In this document: positions 1 through 8,093 of the stretch, in pieces | How positions within the stretch are numbered: position 1 is the first letter of the stretch | Layout of the letters: the number at the start of each line of letters is the position of its first letter | From: Acanthamoeba lenticulata | Taxonomy: Eukaryota; Discosea; Longamoebia; Acanthamoebidae | Direction: 5' to 3' | Length of the DNA: 13,389 nt | Assembly (NCBI GenBank): GCA_002179805.1 | Contig: NAVB01002794.1 | Coordinates: 1-13,389 of the forward strand | The notes under the pieces: model-generated | Told to the model about the DNA's origin: nothing | What the model saw: only the letters and a program-made list of their open reading frames with translations | The model's database searches: none | Position numbers and translations under genes: made by a program

Positions 1-1892
1 CGGCAAATGAAACAGCAGCGACTCGGCCTCGTTCTCGAGCGCCTCCAGCGCGGCCTCGGCCTCGGCCGCGGCCACCTCGTCTCGACCGCCGCCGTCTCCG
101 CTGTCCAGCGCCGCCACCTTAAGCGTGTAGCTGCTGGCTGTGGCGGCGTCGGGCCCGGCCCGGGCCGAGAGCCATCGCACTCCGGCGGGCGGCGGTGGCG
201 GCACTGCCACGGCGTCAGCGGCGGCTCGCCGGGCGACAGCGGCCTGGACGTCGTGGAAGTGGCCCAGCTTGGCGTCGACTGGCGGCGTCCACCCGGCCGG
301 ATCGACCAGCGGGACCGACGGCCGCTGCTGCTGTTGCTGCGTCGCGGCCGCCGCCGTCGCTGTGAACGTCGGCAAGGCGCTGTTGAGCTGCTGCTGGTGC
401 TGCTTCTGGACTTGCTGGTGCTGGAGCTGGGCTTGGTGCAGCCAGGCCTTGCGCTCGCGCTCGAGCTCCTCGACGCGGCTGCGCAGCTCGGCGTTGCGCT
501 GCTGAAGGATGGCGTTGTTGCGCTGCTGCTGGGCGATCTCGTCGAGCAGCTCGCGCTTCTTGTGGCGCTTGCGGGCGAGCTTGGCCAGCCACCGGGCCAG
601 GTTGGTCTCCTGCTCGCGCTGCAGCCGCGTCACAAGCTTCTGCTCCTTGTCGCGGTACCGCTGGGCCTCGGCGTCGAGCATCGCCTGCAGCTTCTCGTGG
701 GTCATCGTCACGCGGCTCCCATCGATCACGCCGCGCTCGTCGGCCGCCACGTCGTCGTCGCGCACGAGCGACAGCTCCGGCGACGACAGGGACAGCTGCG
801 AAGGCGTGCCCGACGGGCTTCGCGAGTTGGACGGCGAGGACGCGGCAGCCGCGGCCGAGGCCGCGGCGTCGATGCTAATGGGCGTCGACGCTACGGTGGA
901 GACGGAGGACGAGGACGACGTGAGCGACTGTGACGGCGACAAGGAGGACGATGATGACAACGACAACGACGGTGACGACGCGCTGGTCGTCGTGCGGCTA
1001 GTGCTGGCCTTGCGCGCGGGCTTGAACAGGCTGGAGAAGAAGGACGAGGACGACGAGAGCGATGTCGAGAGCGAGAGGGACGACATGCTCAGGATCTCGC
1101 GGTCACGATCGCGCTTCTGCTGGCGGATCCAGTTATCCAAAACCTGCTCGACATCGTGGTGGTTGTGCTGCCGCGCGATCGAGCTCGCCGTGTGCCCTTG
1201 CTGCAGAAGCCCGCGCGTAGCAACAAGAACGACAACGATTTGAGCACGACTTCTCGGCAAGGGAAGAAAGCGAGAGGAGAAGTGGATGCACCTGAGTCTC
1301 CTGTTCAGCGTCGGCGCCCTGGCCCAGCAGGAGGTACACCATCTCGAGGTTGCCCGCTCGAGCTGCCAGCATCAACGGCTGTGCGGAGAGAGTTGGTCAG
1401 ACTGTTGGGGGAGTTGTGCACGATGTAGAGGCAGGGCGTTGGTACCGTCATGTCCTTCCCACTCTGTCATGTAGAGCACCAGCAACATGCAGGAAGAGAG
1501 ACCAAAGCGTGAGGAAACCACAAAGCTGTACCTGAAAGCAAGTAGTATCGATCGATGACGTACCATCTGTCAATTTGATTGTCGTTTAGATTAGAGGGCA
1601 GCAGGACAAAGGTGTTGTAGAAACAGGAGAGGAGTGCACGTACGGTGGCGTTAACGTTAGGCGACGCGAAGTCAAAGACATTACGCACGGCTTCGACCTG
1701 TCCAGACAATACGGCTTGGAAGAGCCGCTTGTTGCTCTCCTCGAACGTGAGGTGTTCAAACGGCAAGTTGCTTGACAACGATGTGGTAGATGAAGATAGG
1801 GCAGACGAAGCAGACGGTTGGGTTCGAGCCGCTGCAGGTGTAGCTGCACCTGCAAATCCCTGCGAACGGCGTCGATTTAACGCGAAATCCAT
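1..1892 (-). CDS. Ankyrin-repeat, Ser-rich, coiled-coil protein (3' end outside window; frameshift in exon 2)
   Basis: The exons I infer are 1892-1644, 1463-1292 and 1200 to below 1. Introns of 180 and 91 nt both sit in phase 0. Residues about 48-83 form a first ankyrin-like helix pair (SGQVEAVRNVF). Exon 2 carries a clear ankyrin core, LMLAARAGNLEMVYLLLGQG, and exon 3 opens with a third unit (QGHTASSIARQHNHHDVEQV). Next comes a long Ser-rich stretch, then a charged helical region likely to be a coiled coil (QQQRNNAILQQRNAEL and RVEELERERK), Gln-rich runs and an Ala/Pro-rich tail. Exon 3 is open for 400 codons to the window edge. Exon 2 is 172 nt, one base more than its phase-0 borders allow, and dropping one base near 1379 restores the usual ankyrin TPLMLAA. 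The family suggests a protein-binding scaffold, and no catalytic domain is visible. The region is confidently coding, but the exact exon 2 is less sure. Confidence 0.75.
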
Positions 1893-2470
1893 ACGGCCGC
1901 TTGAATTACTCGAAATGAGCGATTAATTCAGCTGCAGGGCCCTTGTCTTTGATCGAAGCTCTCCAAAGTGCAGCCGCCTCTACACAACGAACAGGTCTTC
2001 AGCATGAAGCCACAACACTCAAGGCAGGTTCCGGCTTGGCCCACGTGTTGCGCACAGATAATAATAATAAAATATATTAAGCGTGGAGAGGCCAACCCCA
2101 GCACGAGTGCGTAATTGCGTTCGTGATATAAAAAAAACTTCTGTTATCCGTTTTGGGCTGAGCCACACTTATTTCTTTTGTTCGTGTTGGGGGCGACTTT
2201 CGTTCTCGTTTTCTGGGGTGGTGTCTCTTGCCCGGAAGGACCTTGGAGTGGTTCTCCTTGGTCGGCCGGAGCTGAAGAGGAGACTTTCCAGCAACAAGTC
2301 TACCACAAGTGAAAGGTGAGCTCCTCTTCTTCTTGCTTCTTCACTTAATGGGCCTACAGCAACGGTCGGTTGAAGAAGATGGAACAGCTTTTCTACTGGT
2401 TGTTGTGTGATGTGTGTTCGGTTCAAGTGCTCTCTTCATCTTTCTGTACAAGGACAAGCACCTGGGAGGA
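1893..2470. other. Intergenic region: 5' flank of the ankyrin gene and 3' flank of the SulP gene
   Basis: I see no supported gene in these 578 bases. Reading frames here lack ATG starts and family motifs. An A/T-rich block at about 2058-2080 and an A-run at about 2127-2137 stand out against the GC-rich surroundings. The first lies about 170 bp upstream of the ankyrin ATG and could be core promoter sequence on the minus strand, or it could be spacer. The right-hand part, about 2290-2470, is probably the SulP 3' UTR. No tRNA or repeat was found. Confidence 0.6.
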
Positions 2471-5087
2471 TCAGGGATGTTGATGGGCCAGGTCCCCCTT
2501 CTCAAGGAGGCGGGCCCGGTCGAGGGCGGCCTGAAGCGCCAGGCCGTTCGTAAGACACAGATTGTAGACGCCGATCTTGGCCACGAGGCCCGACCGCTCG
2601 AACCGCACTTGCAGGTCCTGGTGGAGCCGCACAAGGTACAGGCCTATGCCTCGCGAGTGAAGCTCCTCCACAAGCTCCTCAATCGCCAGCTGGGCACTGC
2701 ACGCGTTGAATCGTCAATTTGCTTGTCACCATCAACTTGATGTTCAAGTCCTTTCAAGGAGGAGGAGACGAACCTAACGTCCATGTTCTCGACCCACTTC
2801 ATGTTGAGGATGACGGAGAAGGGCGGATCCGAGTGGTTATTGGTGTTGTTGTTATTGTTGTCCCCCAAGCCCAGTCGCCTTTGGTTGCGCCATCGGGCGT
2901 AGTTGAGGGCCTCCTCGAGGTGCCGCGTGAGCAGCGCCTGCGTTTGGCCGATGTTGGCGTAGTAGAGGTACTTCTCCTCGAGTCGTACCAAAAGCACTCC
3001 GTCGATCGGCTCCACCTGCTCGTTCTCGGCCTTGCTCCTGGCGTTTACGCCCACAATACCGACAATCACAGAACGTGAGCAATCAAGCGTCATGCCAACT
3101 CGACATCATGACGATAACGATGATGTACCGCAGCTTGCCGTTAGGCGTGCGGCCGAGGAGGGCCATGCGCGGCAGCGTGGTGCGCTTGATGACCATGAAG
3201 ATGGAAATGCCGATGGCGATGATGATGCCCTTCTCGATACCCAGCAAGAATGTCAGGACGCCCACCACGATCATCATCAATGCGTCGTTCCACGCGCGCA
3301 CTTTGAACATGTAGATGATCTCTGTGTCAACATCACCAAGATGTGTGAGTCCATATCTTAACTCTTGTGCTCAGAGGAGGAAAAAGGGCCTCACCGTGCT
3401 CTTCTATCAGCAGAAGAGAGGCGCGGAAGATGACGGCGGCCATGATGACGCGCGGCATGTAGGCGAATGTCGGGATGAAGAACTGGATGCACACGCCCAG
3501 CAGGGTCGCGGTCACCAGACCGGCCAGCGGCGTCTTGGCGCCCGTGGCGTTGGCCACGCCCGATCGCGGCAGTGAGCCAAAAGTCGGGAAGCTCTGAGTG
3601 CCAGAACGTCGTGTAAGAGCGGGACACAGCTGAGGCTAACAGAGAAAACGAAGGGAAGCTCCTACGCGGAAGAACGAAGCCACGATGTTGGAACCGCCGA
3701 GCGCGAGCAACTCGCTGTTGGAGGACACTTGGTAGTGGTGCTTGGCCGAGAACTCCTTGGCGACGACCACGGACTCGACAAAGCCCACGATGGAGATCAC
3801 GACCGCAGCGTCGATCAAGTGCGCCGTTTGAAGGATCGACATCGAGAACACGCCCGGCAGCTTTGGCAAGCTGAACCCGCCGGCTGGAGAAGTGTGTGGA
3901 CATTCGCGACATTAGGTGTTGCTGATAGATGATGAAATGGAAGGTAAGAGTGGGGCAGGACAACGAACCAGGCATGGTGCCGAGCAGAGGAAGCTCCTCG
4001 TTGGGCAACTTGGCAAAGTAAGCAAAACTCATGCCAGCAACAACCAGGATGAGGATGCCGGGCACGTAAACGATCCACTTAAGCCATCGCTTCAGGAACG
4101 AGAGGAGAAGGAGGAATCCAACGCTGGCCACCCCCACACCCAGGTTGAAGAGCTTGACTTCGTCGATGTGCTCCATCAGGTACAGCAGTTTCTCGCTGGC
4201 GAACTCGATCGCTGAAGTACTCCGGGTCAGTCACTTTTCCAGCTTTGTTGAGCCTCTGAGACGTACTCTTGGGCACGGGGATGGCAAGGAGATTGGACAG
4301 CTGCTCGATCATGATGATGAAGGCCACTGCTGTGACGAAGCCTCGTAGGACCGCCTTCGACAGGATGTTGTCGATGAAACCGAAACGGAAGAGGCCTAGG
4401 ATGGTGAGGAAGATGCCCACAAGTAACGCGAGGCCGTTCGCCAAAATCTGAGTACGGGTGTGCTGGCCTTGAGCAACATGCCCTTTGCGGAGTGGAGAAC
4501 GCAGAGGCGTACCACGGCGTCAATGTCGTCAAGGTCCTTGTCTGTAGCGAAGCTGGTCAGGAAGGAGCGGATGAGCATGGCCGTCATAGCGTCCGGCCCG
4601 ATGGAGAGCTGACCACACTGCCCAAGCAACGAGTAAATGATCAGAGCGAAGAACCCTGTGTAGAGACCCGTCGTGGGCGGCAAGCCTGCCAAGGAACTGG
4701 TGCGCACCGCAGTTGTCAGTGAAGATCATCGAGCAAATTTGTAGAATTGAGGAATTGAAATTAATCAAATGAGCACCTGTAGGCAAGCGCTTGAGGAATG
4801 ATCATGGCCCCTGTGGAGATGCCAGAGACCACATCACCTTGGAGCTTGGTCAAGTTGTAGGAGGGGAGCCACCCGAGTATGGGCAAGAAGGCAGCCAGCG
4901 CCGTTTGTCTTCGCTCCAAATACGGGTTGAGCGAGTCGACCTCGCCCAGCTCCTGTGGCTCTGCAGGCGACAGCTCCCTGTAACCCTCGCCGTCACCACC
5001 TTCACCTCCTTCCACAATCATGTCGTGCGAGCGGTAGAGATCGCGTGCGCGAGACATTGAACCAGAGGACCGGGGCTCAGACGCCAT
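2471..5087 (-). CDS. SulP-family sulfate/anion transporter with C-terminal STAS domain
   Basis: Nine exons join in frame to 672 aa: 5087-4777, 4696-4513, 4447-4267, 4211-3969, 3883-3666, 3593-3395, 3321-3129, 3037-2774 and 2696-2471. Introns are 55-91 nt. The order is a cytosolic acidic N-terminus, then the transporter core opening with PILGWLPSYN, PQALAY and GLPPTTGLYTGFFALIIYSL, then LSIGPDAMTAML, then several hydrophobic segments (for example VVISIVGFVESVVVAKEFSA), and a STAS domain from about residue 525 with DVSAQLAIEELVEEL. These are classic SLC26/SulP landmarks, and the length is normal. The family moves sulfate or other anions across membranes, and the STAS domain is regulatory. Substrate and membrane cannot be read from sequence. 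An Asn-rich insert (residues near DNNNNNTNN) sits in the STAS domain. The start at 5087 is chosen because the stretch after it is well behaved; an in-frame ATG at 5225 is possible. Confidence 0.93.
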
Positions 5088-5326
5088 TCTACACTTGCTC
5101 TCTATCAAATCTCCTCCCTCTTCCTCCTTCTTGTTCTCCCGTAGTAGTGTTGCTTCTGCCGGCCTACACAGAAGCGGCCATCCACGAAATTTCAGCGTTC
5201 CCGTATTTGGCCTGCAACCATCCAAGTTTTGAGCTTCTCTGTAAAGACTGACTTGGCTGGTTCATCGTGGAGAGCAAGTGCAACTTGTAGTTGAGCAAGG
5301 AGCAAGCCTTGGTTGAGGAAAATGTG
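5088..5326. promoter_or_regulatory. Spacer between the SulP start and the phosphoribosyltransferase stop
   Basis: These 239 bases must hold the SulP promoter and 5' UTR and the 3' UTR of the upstream phosphoribosyltransferase, since both genes read leftward. The minus-strand frame stays open from 5225 into the SulP ATG, so a longer N-terminus cannot be excluded. I see no TATA-like block or other defined motif. Confidence 0.4.
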
Positions 5327-6393
5327 TCACACGTGCGTGCCCAGAGACGCCGCAGCAGATACATGGTCCCTCTTACGCGTGAGACTATCCTCTCCCTTGA
5401 AAACAGCCTTCTGTGTGCTTTCTGCCGGGAGGTGTTCGCTGGCATCCAACAGCGCGAGCACTTCATCGTCGGTTGTCTGCTCGAACTGCAGTTTTGTGTC
5501 GAGTGAGCAGCCGGTCGAGCCTTATGTAATGCATACGGGAAGGCCGTACGCTGCTGTAAAACTGGCCCACGGCATTGAACTTCTTGGGCGCGGCCAGGAG
5601 CACGAGATCGTCAATAAGCCCGTGGAACTGCCCGATCCGCTCGAAGGGCATCACCGGCGTAGCCAGAATCACTTGTCTCGGGTGCCTGTGCACCACATAA
5701 CCATCAACGCCGTCAGCGCTCCTCGTGGTCTATACTCAAGCCAAAACGTGTGTGCCTTTTTCGAATGGCCAAGAGCGCGGCCTTGGCCGTTGAGCCGGTG
5801 GCGATGCCGTCGTCCACAACGATTACCACCTTGTTGTTGAGGTCGAGTGGTGGCTTGTTGCCTCGATAGAGGTTGGCTCTCCTCTCAGCTTCCTTGCGCT
5901 CGCGTTCGATGGTGTTGGCCAAGTCGCTCGCCTTCAACCTGAACCGGTGCATCAGGTGTTCGTTCAGCTGGAATGTCCCGTCCTGCGCCAAAGCTCCTAC
6001 AAGCCAACAACGAAGAACATCCCACATTGAGATGCAAGAGGACTGTCGTAAGGGTGGGGTGGGTTGTCCGGACCAACAGCAAGCTCCTCGTGGAAAGGAC
6101 AGCCGATCTTGCGGGAGATGAAGACGTCAAGCGGGAGGCCCAACTCGGTCGCTACAAAGTAGCCTGTCACCACCCCGCCCCGCGGCAGGGCGATGACAAT
6201 GACATCGTCCTTACGTCCTGTGTTGGGAGGCAAGTGCTGGTGAGTCTCAGCCTCTTTCCTCCTTTGGCGTAGTGTGTAGCGCACCCTTGTAATCCTTGAG
6301 CCTCTGGGCGAGCTGCCTGCCGCCGTCTTCGCGGTCTTTGAGGAATATGTAGTTGGCGAAACGTTGCATCGTAGTCTGGTGGAAGGACGTCAT
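5327..6393 (-). CDS. Predicted phosphoribosyltransferase of bacterial (COG1926-like) type
   Basis: Five exons give 262 aa: 6393-6285, 6217-6074, 5996-5756, 5685-5550 and 5485-5327. The N-terminal FLKDREDGGRQLAQRL, then VIVIALPRGGVVTGYFVA, then RKIGCPFHEELAVGALAQDG, then the PRPP-binding segment VVIVVDDGIATGSTAKAA (residues 141-158), then VILATPV and FEQTTDDEVLALL match the order seen in type I phosphoribosyltransferases common in bacteria. The two Asp of the PRPP loop and the TGST turn are present. The substrate is unknown. The last 35 or so residues look unrelated to the family. Intron 3 uses GC-AG if the frame is kept (see findings). The start is the first ATG after an in-frame stop; the ATG at 6369 is an alternative. 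Introns argue that this is a resident nuclear gene, even if its ancestor was bacterial. Confidence 0.88.
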
Positions 6394-6467
6394 GCTCTGT
6401 GCTTGGTGAGTTCAGTTGGTGTCTGTGTGTACGTGTTACTGGTCAGCTTGTTGAAGATGAAGAACAT
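6390..6467 (-). promoter_or_regulatory. Upstream ORF overlapping the phosphoribosyltransferase start codon
   Basis: A 25-codon frame runs from an ATG at 6467 to a TGA that overlaps the chosen start codon of the phosphoribosyltransferase as ATGA (6393-6390). If transcription starts upstream of 6467, this would be a short upstream ORF in a termination-reinitiation arrangement. The transcript start is not known, so its role is inference only. Confidence 0.3.
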
Positions 6468-6801
6468 TGTTGTGTTGGCTCTACACAAGGACGAGGATGG
6501 CGCCCAGAGCTGCCCCAGTCGCCAACCATTCCGCCTCGTTTGTGCACGACTGGCCGCCCAAGAGCGTCCGAGAATGGACGGGAATCCCGCCAACAACAAG
6601 GTCATCAATCTCAGCCTCGTCACTGTCCGTGCAGGAATCGTGCATCCCTTCAACGTCAGCGCATGTACATAACCCTCCCCCCTCTTGTCTCCCCAAACGT
6701 GGCTGGTCGGCTGAACGTGCAATGTAATGTCACACAAGAGAGAACATGCGGATGGATGTAGTTGGTGATGGAGGTAGAACCAGGGCCTGGGTGTAGTGGG
6801 C
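6394..6801. other. Intergenic region between Pin1-like and phosphoribosyltransferase genes
   Basis: These 408 bases hold the 3' flank of the Pin1-like gene and the 5' flank of the phosphoribosyltransferase. The only item of note is a minus-strand frame at about 6481-6648, with an internal ATG, ending in a segment that reads CTNEAEWLATGAALGAILVL. It has no complete domain around it and is not called as a gene. No tRNA or structured repeat was seen. Confidence 0.5.
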
Positions 6802-7348
6802 CTAGGCGGTCCTCAATATGAGGTGGATACCAGAGTCGGTGTCGACGGGCCCGCTCAGCTCGCCAACGGCCAGCGCGTAGGTGGCCTCCTCAAAGGGCTT
6901 CTGCATCTCGCCGCGGCCGAAGGGGCCGAGGTCACCGCCCCGCCTGGCGCTGCCGCAGTGGCTCTCGGTGGTCGCAAGGTCAGCAAAGCTGACCTCGCCA
7001 GCAACGAGGCGCTGGCGGTACGCCTGGATCATCGCCAAAGCCTCTTCTTTGGTGCGCGTCACCACGGGCTCCTTCCACGAAGATGGATTGCGCGAACCCC
7101 GATGCTTGACGAGGAGGTGGCTCGCCTGCACCTTGCCCGTAGGAACTGCCCTGCGGCTGCCTCCCGTAGGGCGCTCCCACACGCTCTCCCCAGTGACTGT
7201 GTTGTAAAAGTAGGCACGCCCCGGCCTGCTGCTCGATTGACGCTCAACCCACCCCTCTGGCAGATCCGACTACAAAACACATGATTCAAGATTTGCACAT
7301 TACTTCCCTACTTCGCAAACGAAAGATTTGTCTCGGCGAGCGTACCAT
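6802..7348 (-). CDS. PIN1: Pin1-type peptidyl-prolyl isomerase (WW domain + parvulin domain)
   Basis: The coding exons are 7348-7346 (ATG alone) and 7269-6802, separated by a 76 nt phase-0 intron, giving 156 aa. Residues 3-37 are a WW domain (LPEGWVER, YFYNTVTGESVWERP) with W8, W32 and P35. Residues about 48-156 are the parvulin catalytic domain, with H52, K56, R61, C106, M123, Q124, F127, S147 and H150 matching human Pin1 H59, K63, R68, C113, M130, Q131, F134, S154 and H157. The family isomerises pSer/pThr-Pro bonds in nuclear and cytosolic phosphoproteins. The second Arg of the Pin1 phosphate loop (R69) is Asn62 here. Length and architecture are those of Pin1/Ess1. Without the ATG exon, the WW domain would have no start codon, which supports the splice. 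It lies head to head with the cytosine deaminase gene. Confidence 0.95.
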
Positions 7349-7465
7349 TTGCTGATGATGTGCTTACGTGTGCAGGAATCGAAAGGCAAGAAAGAAAAAA
7401 GTGAAAAACAGAAATAAATTAATAAATATCATTTTGCTAGAGCGCGAGATAAACAACCAGGAAGC
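7349..7465. promoter_or_regulatory. Shared divergent promoter region, Pin1-like gene / cytosine deaminase
   Basis: Only 117 bp separate the two opposing start codons, so both promoters and 5' UTRs must lie here. A markedly A/T-rich block at about 7385-7435, including AATAAATTAATAAATATC, contrasts with the GC-rich genes and could serve as core promoter for either strand. No specific factor site is assigned. Confidence 0.55.
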
Positions 7466-7978
7466 ATGGACCAGAAGCCACTGAGCGACGCAGAGGCGGC
7501 CTTCCACGCCCATTTCCTTGCGCTTGCCGTTGAAGAGGCTCGTGCCGGCCTCGCCGAAGGAGGCATTCCCATTGGCAGCGTGCTTATCCGACGCCGTGAA
7601 GGACACGCGGGCGAGTGGTCCGTGTCCGACTACGAGGTGGTGAGCCGGGGTCACAACAAGCGTGTTCAGCAGCGCAGTGCGACATTGCACGCCGAGATAG
7701 ACTGCCTTGAGGCAGCCGGTCGCCTGACGGCGGCCGACTATGCTCGCTGCATTCTGTACTCGACCCTCTCGCCGTGCGACATGTGCTCTGGCGCGCTGTT
7801 GCTCTACCGCATCCCGACGGTGGTCATGGGCGAGAACGCCACCTTTCAAGGGCCCGAAGACTACGTCCGCTCGCGTGGTGTCCGGCTGATTAATCTTGGC
7901 TCGTCCGAGTGTCGGCACCTGATGGTTGACTTCATTACCGCCCATCCCACCCTGTGGAACGAAGACATTGGCGTCTAA
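7466..7978 (+). CDS. FCY1: Cytosine deaminase, yeast FCY1-like, intronless
   Basis: One uninterrupted frame of 170 aa. The zinc-binding and catalytic motifs of the cytidine deaminase fold are present: H75-A-E77 in SATLHAEID and C104/C107 in LSPCDMC. GGIPIGSVLI, RGHN at 61-64 and the C-terminal LWNEDIG (W164, D167) match yeast cytosine deaminase, whose C-terminal Trp and Asp help hold the base. The expected reaction is cytosine to uracil plus ammonia, in pyrimidine salvage; related activities such as guanine or tRNA adenosine deamination are less likely given the FCY1-like C-terminus. It is slightly longer than yeast FCY1 (158 aa), with a short extra N-terminus and an insert after strand 2. 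It is the only complete gene in the window with no intron. Its start codon faces Pin1, and its 3' end lies 115 bp before the next gene. Confidence 0.95.
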   Translation: MDQKPLSDAEAAFHAHFLALAVEEARAGLAEGGIPIGSVLIRRREGHAGEWSVSDYEVVSRGHNKRVQQRSATLHAEIDCLEAAGRLTAADYARCILYSTLSPCDMCSGALLLYRIPTVVMGENATFQGPEDYVRSRGVRLINLGSSECRHLMVDFITAHPTLWNEDIGV

Positions 7979-8093
7979 ACAAGATCTTTTTGGCCCTTCT
8001 TTCTCTTGCCCGATGAGCCGTTCGGTAATAAACAAAAAAAATTACTTTGAATAAAATTAAATTGTGCGCAAACGCGTTTGTGGATTGACTTTG
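7979..8093. promoter_or_regulatory. 3' flank of cytosine deaminase and 5' flank of the membrane-protein gene
   Basis: This 115 bp spacer holds two AATAAA hexamers (8027-8032 and 8050-8055) in an A/T-rich stretch. They may serve as polyadenylation signal for the deaminase, or as core promoter for the next gene, whose ATG is about 40 bp further on. Both are inferences from position and composition. Confidence 0.4.

Noticed and set aside
7..1243. Long plus-strand open frames opposite the ankyrin gene
   Set aside because: They are low-complexity Leu/Arg or Asp-rich shadows of the GC-rich Ser/Gln coding strand, with no domain and no splice logic.
1464..1643. Splitting the first ankyrin-gene intron into two with a tiny exon (ATGG near 1563)
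   Set aside because: It needs a very short second intron and gives no ankyrin-like sequence; one 180-nt intron keeps phase and yields sensible protein.
2083..2426. Open frames on both strands in the spacer after the SulP gene
   Set aside because: None starts with ATG, none has a recognisable motif, and composition is unlike the exons.
1811..2426. GGTTCGA/GGTTCAA-like boxes suggesting tRNA genes
   Set aside because: No matching A box, acceptor stem or cloverleaf around them.
7364..8035. A 223-residue minus-strand frame opposite the cytosine deaminase
   Set aside because: It is the antisense of a clear deaminase with all catalytic motifs; GC-rich codon use keeps the opposite frame open.
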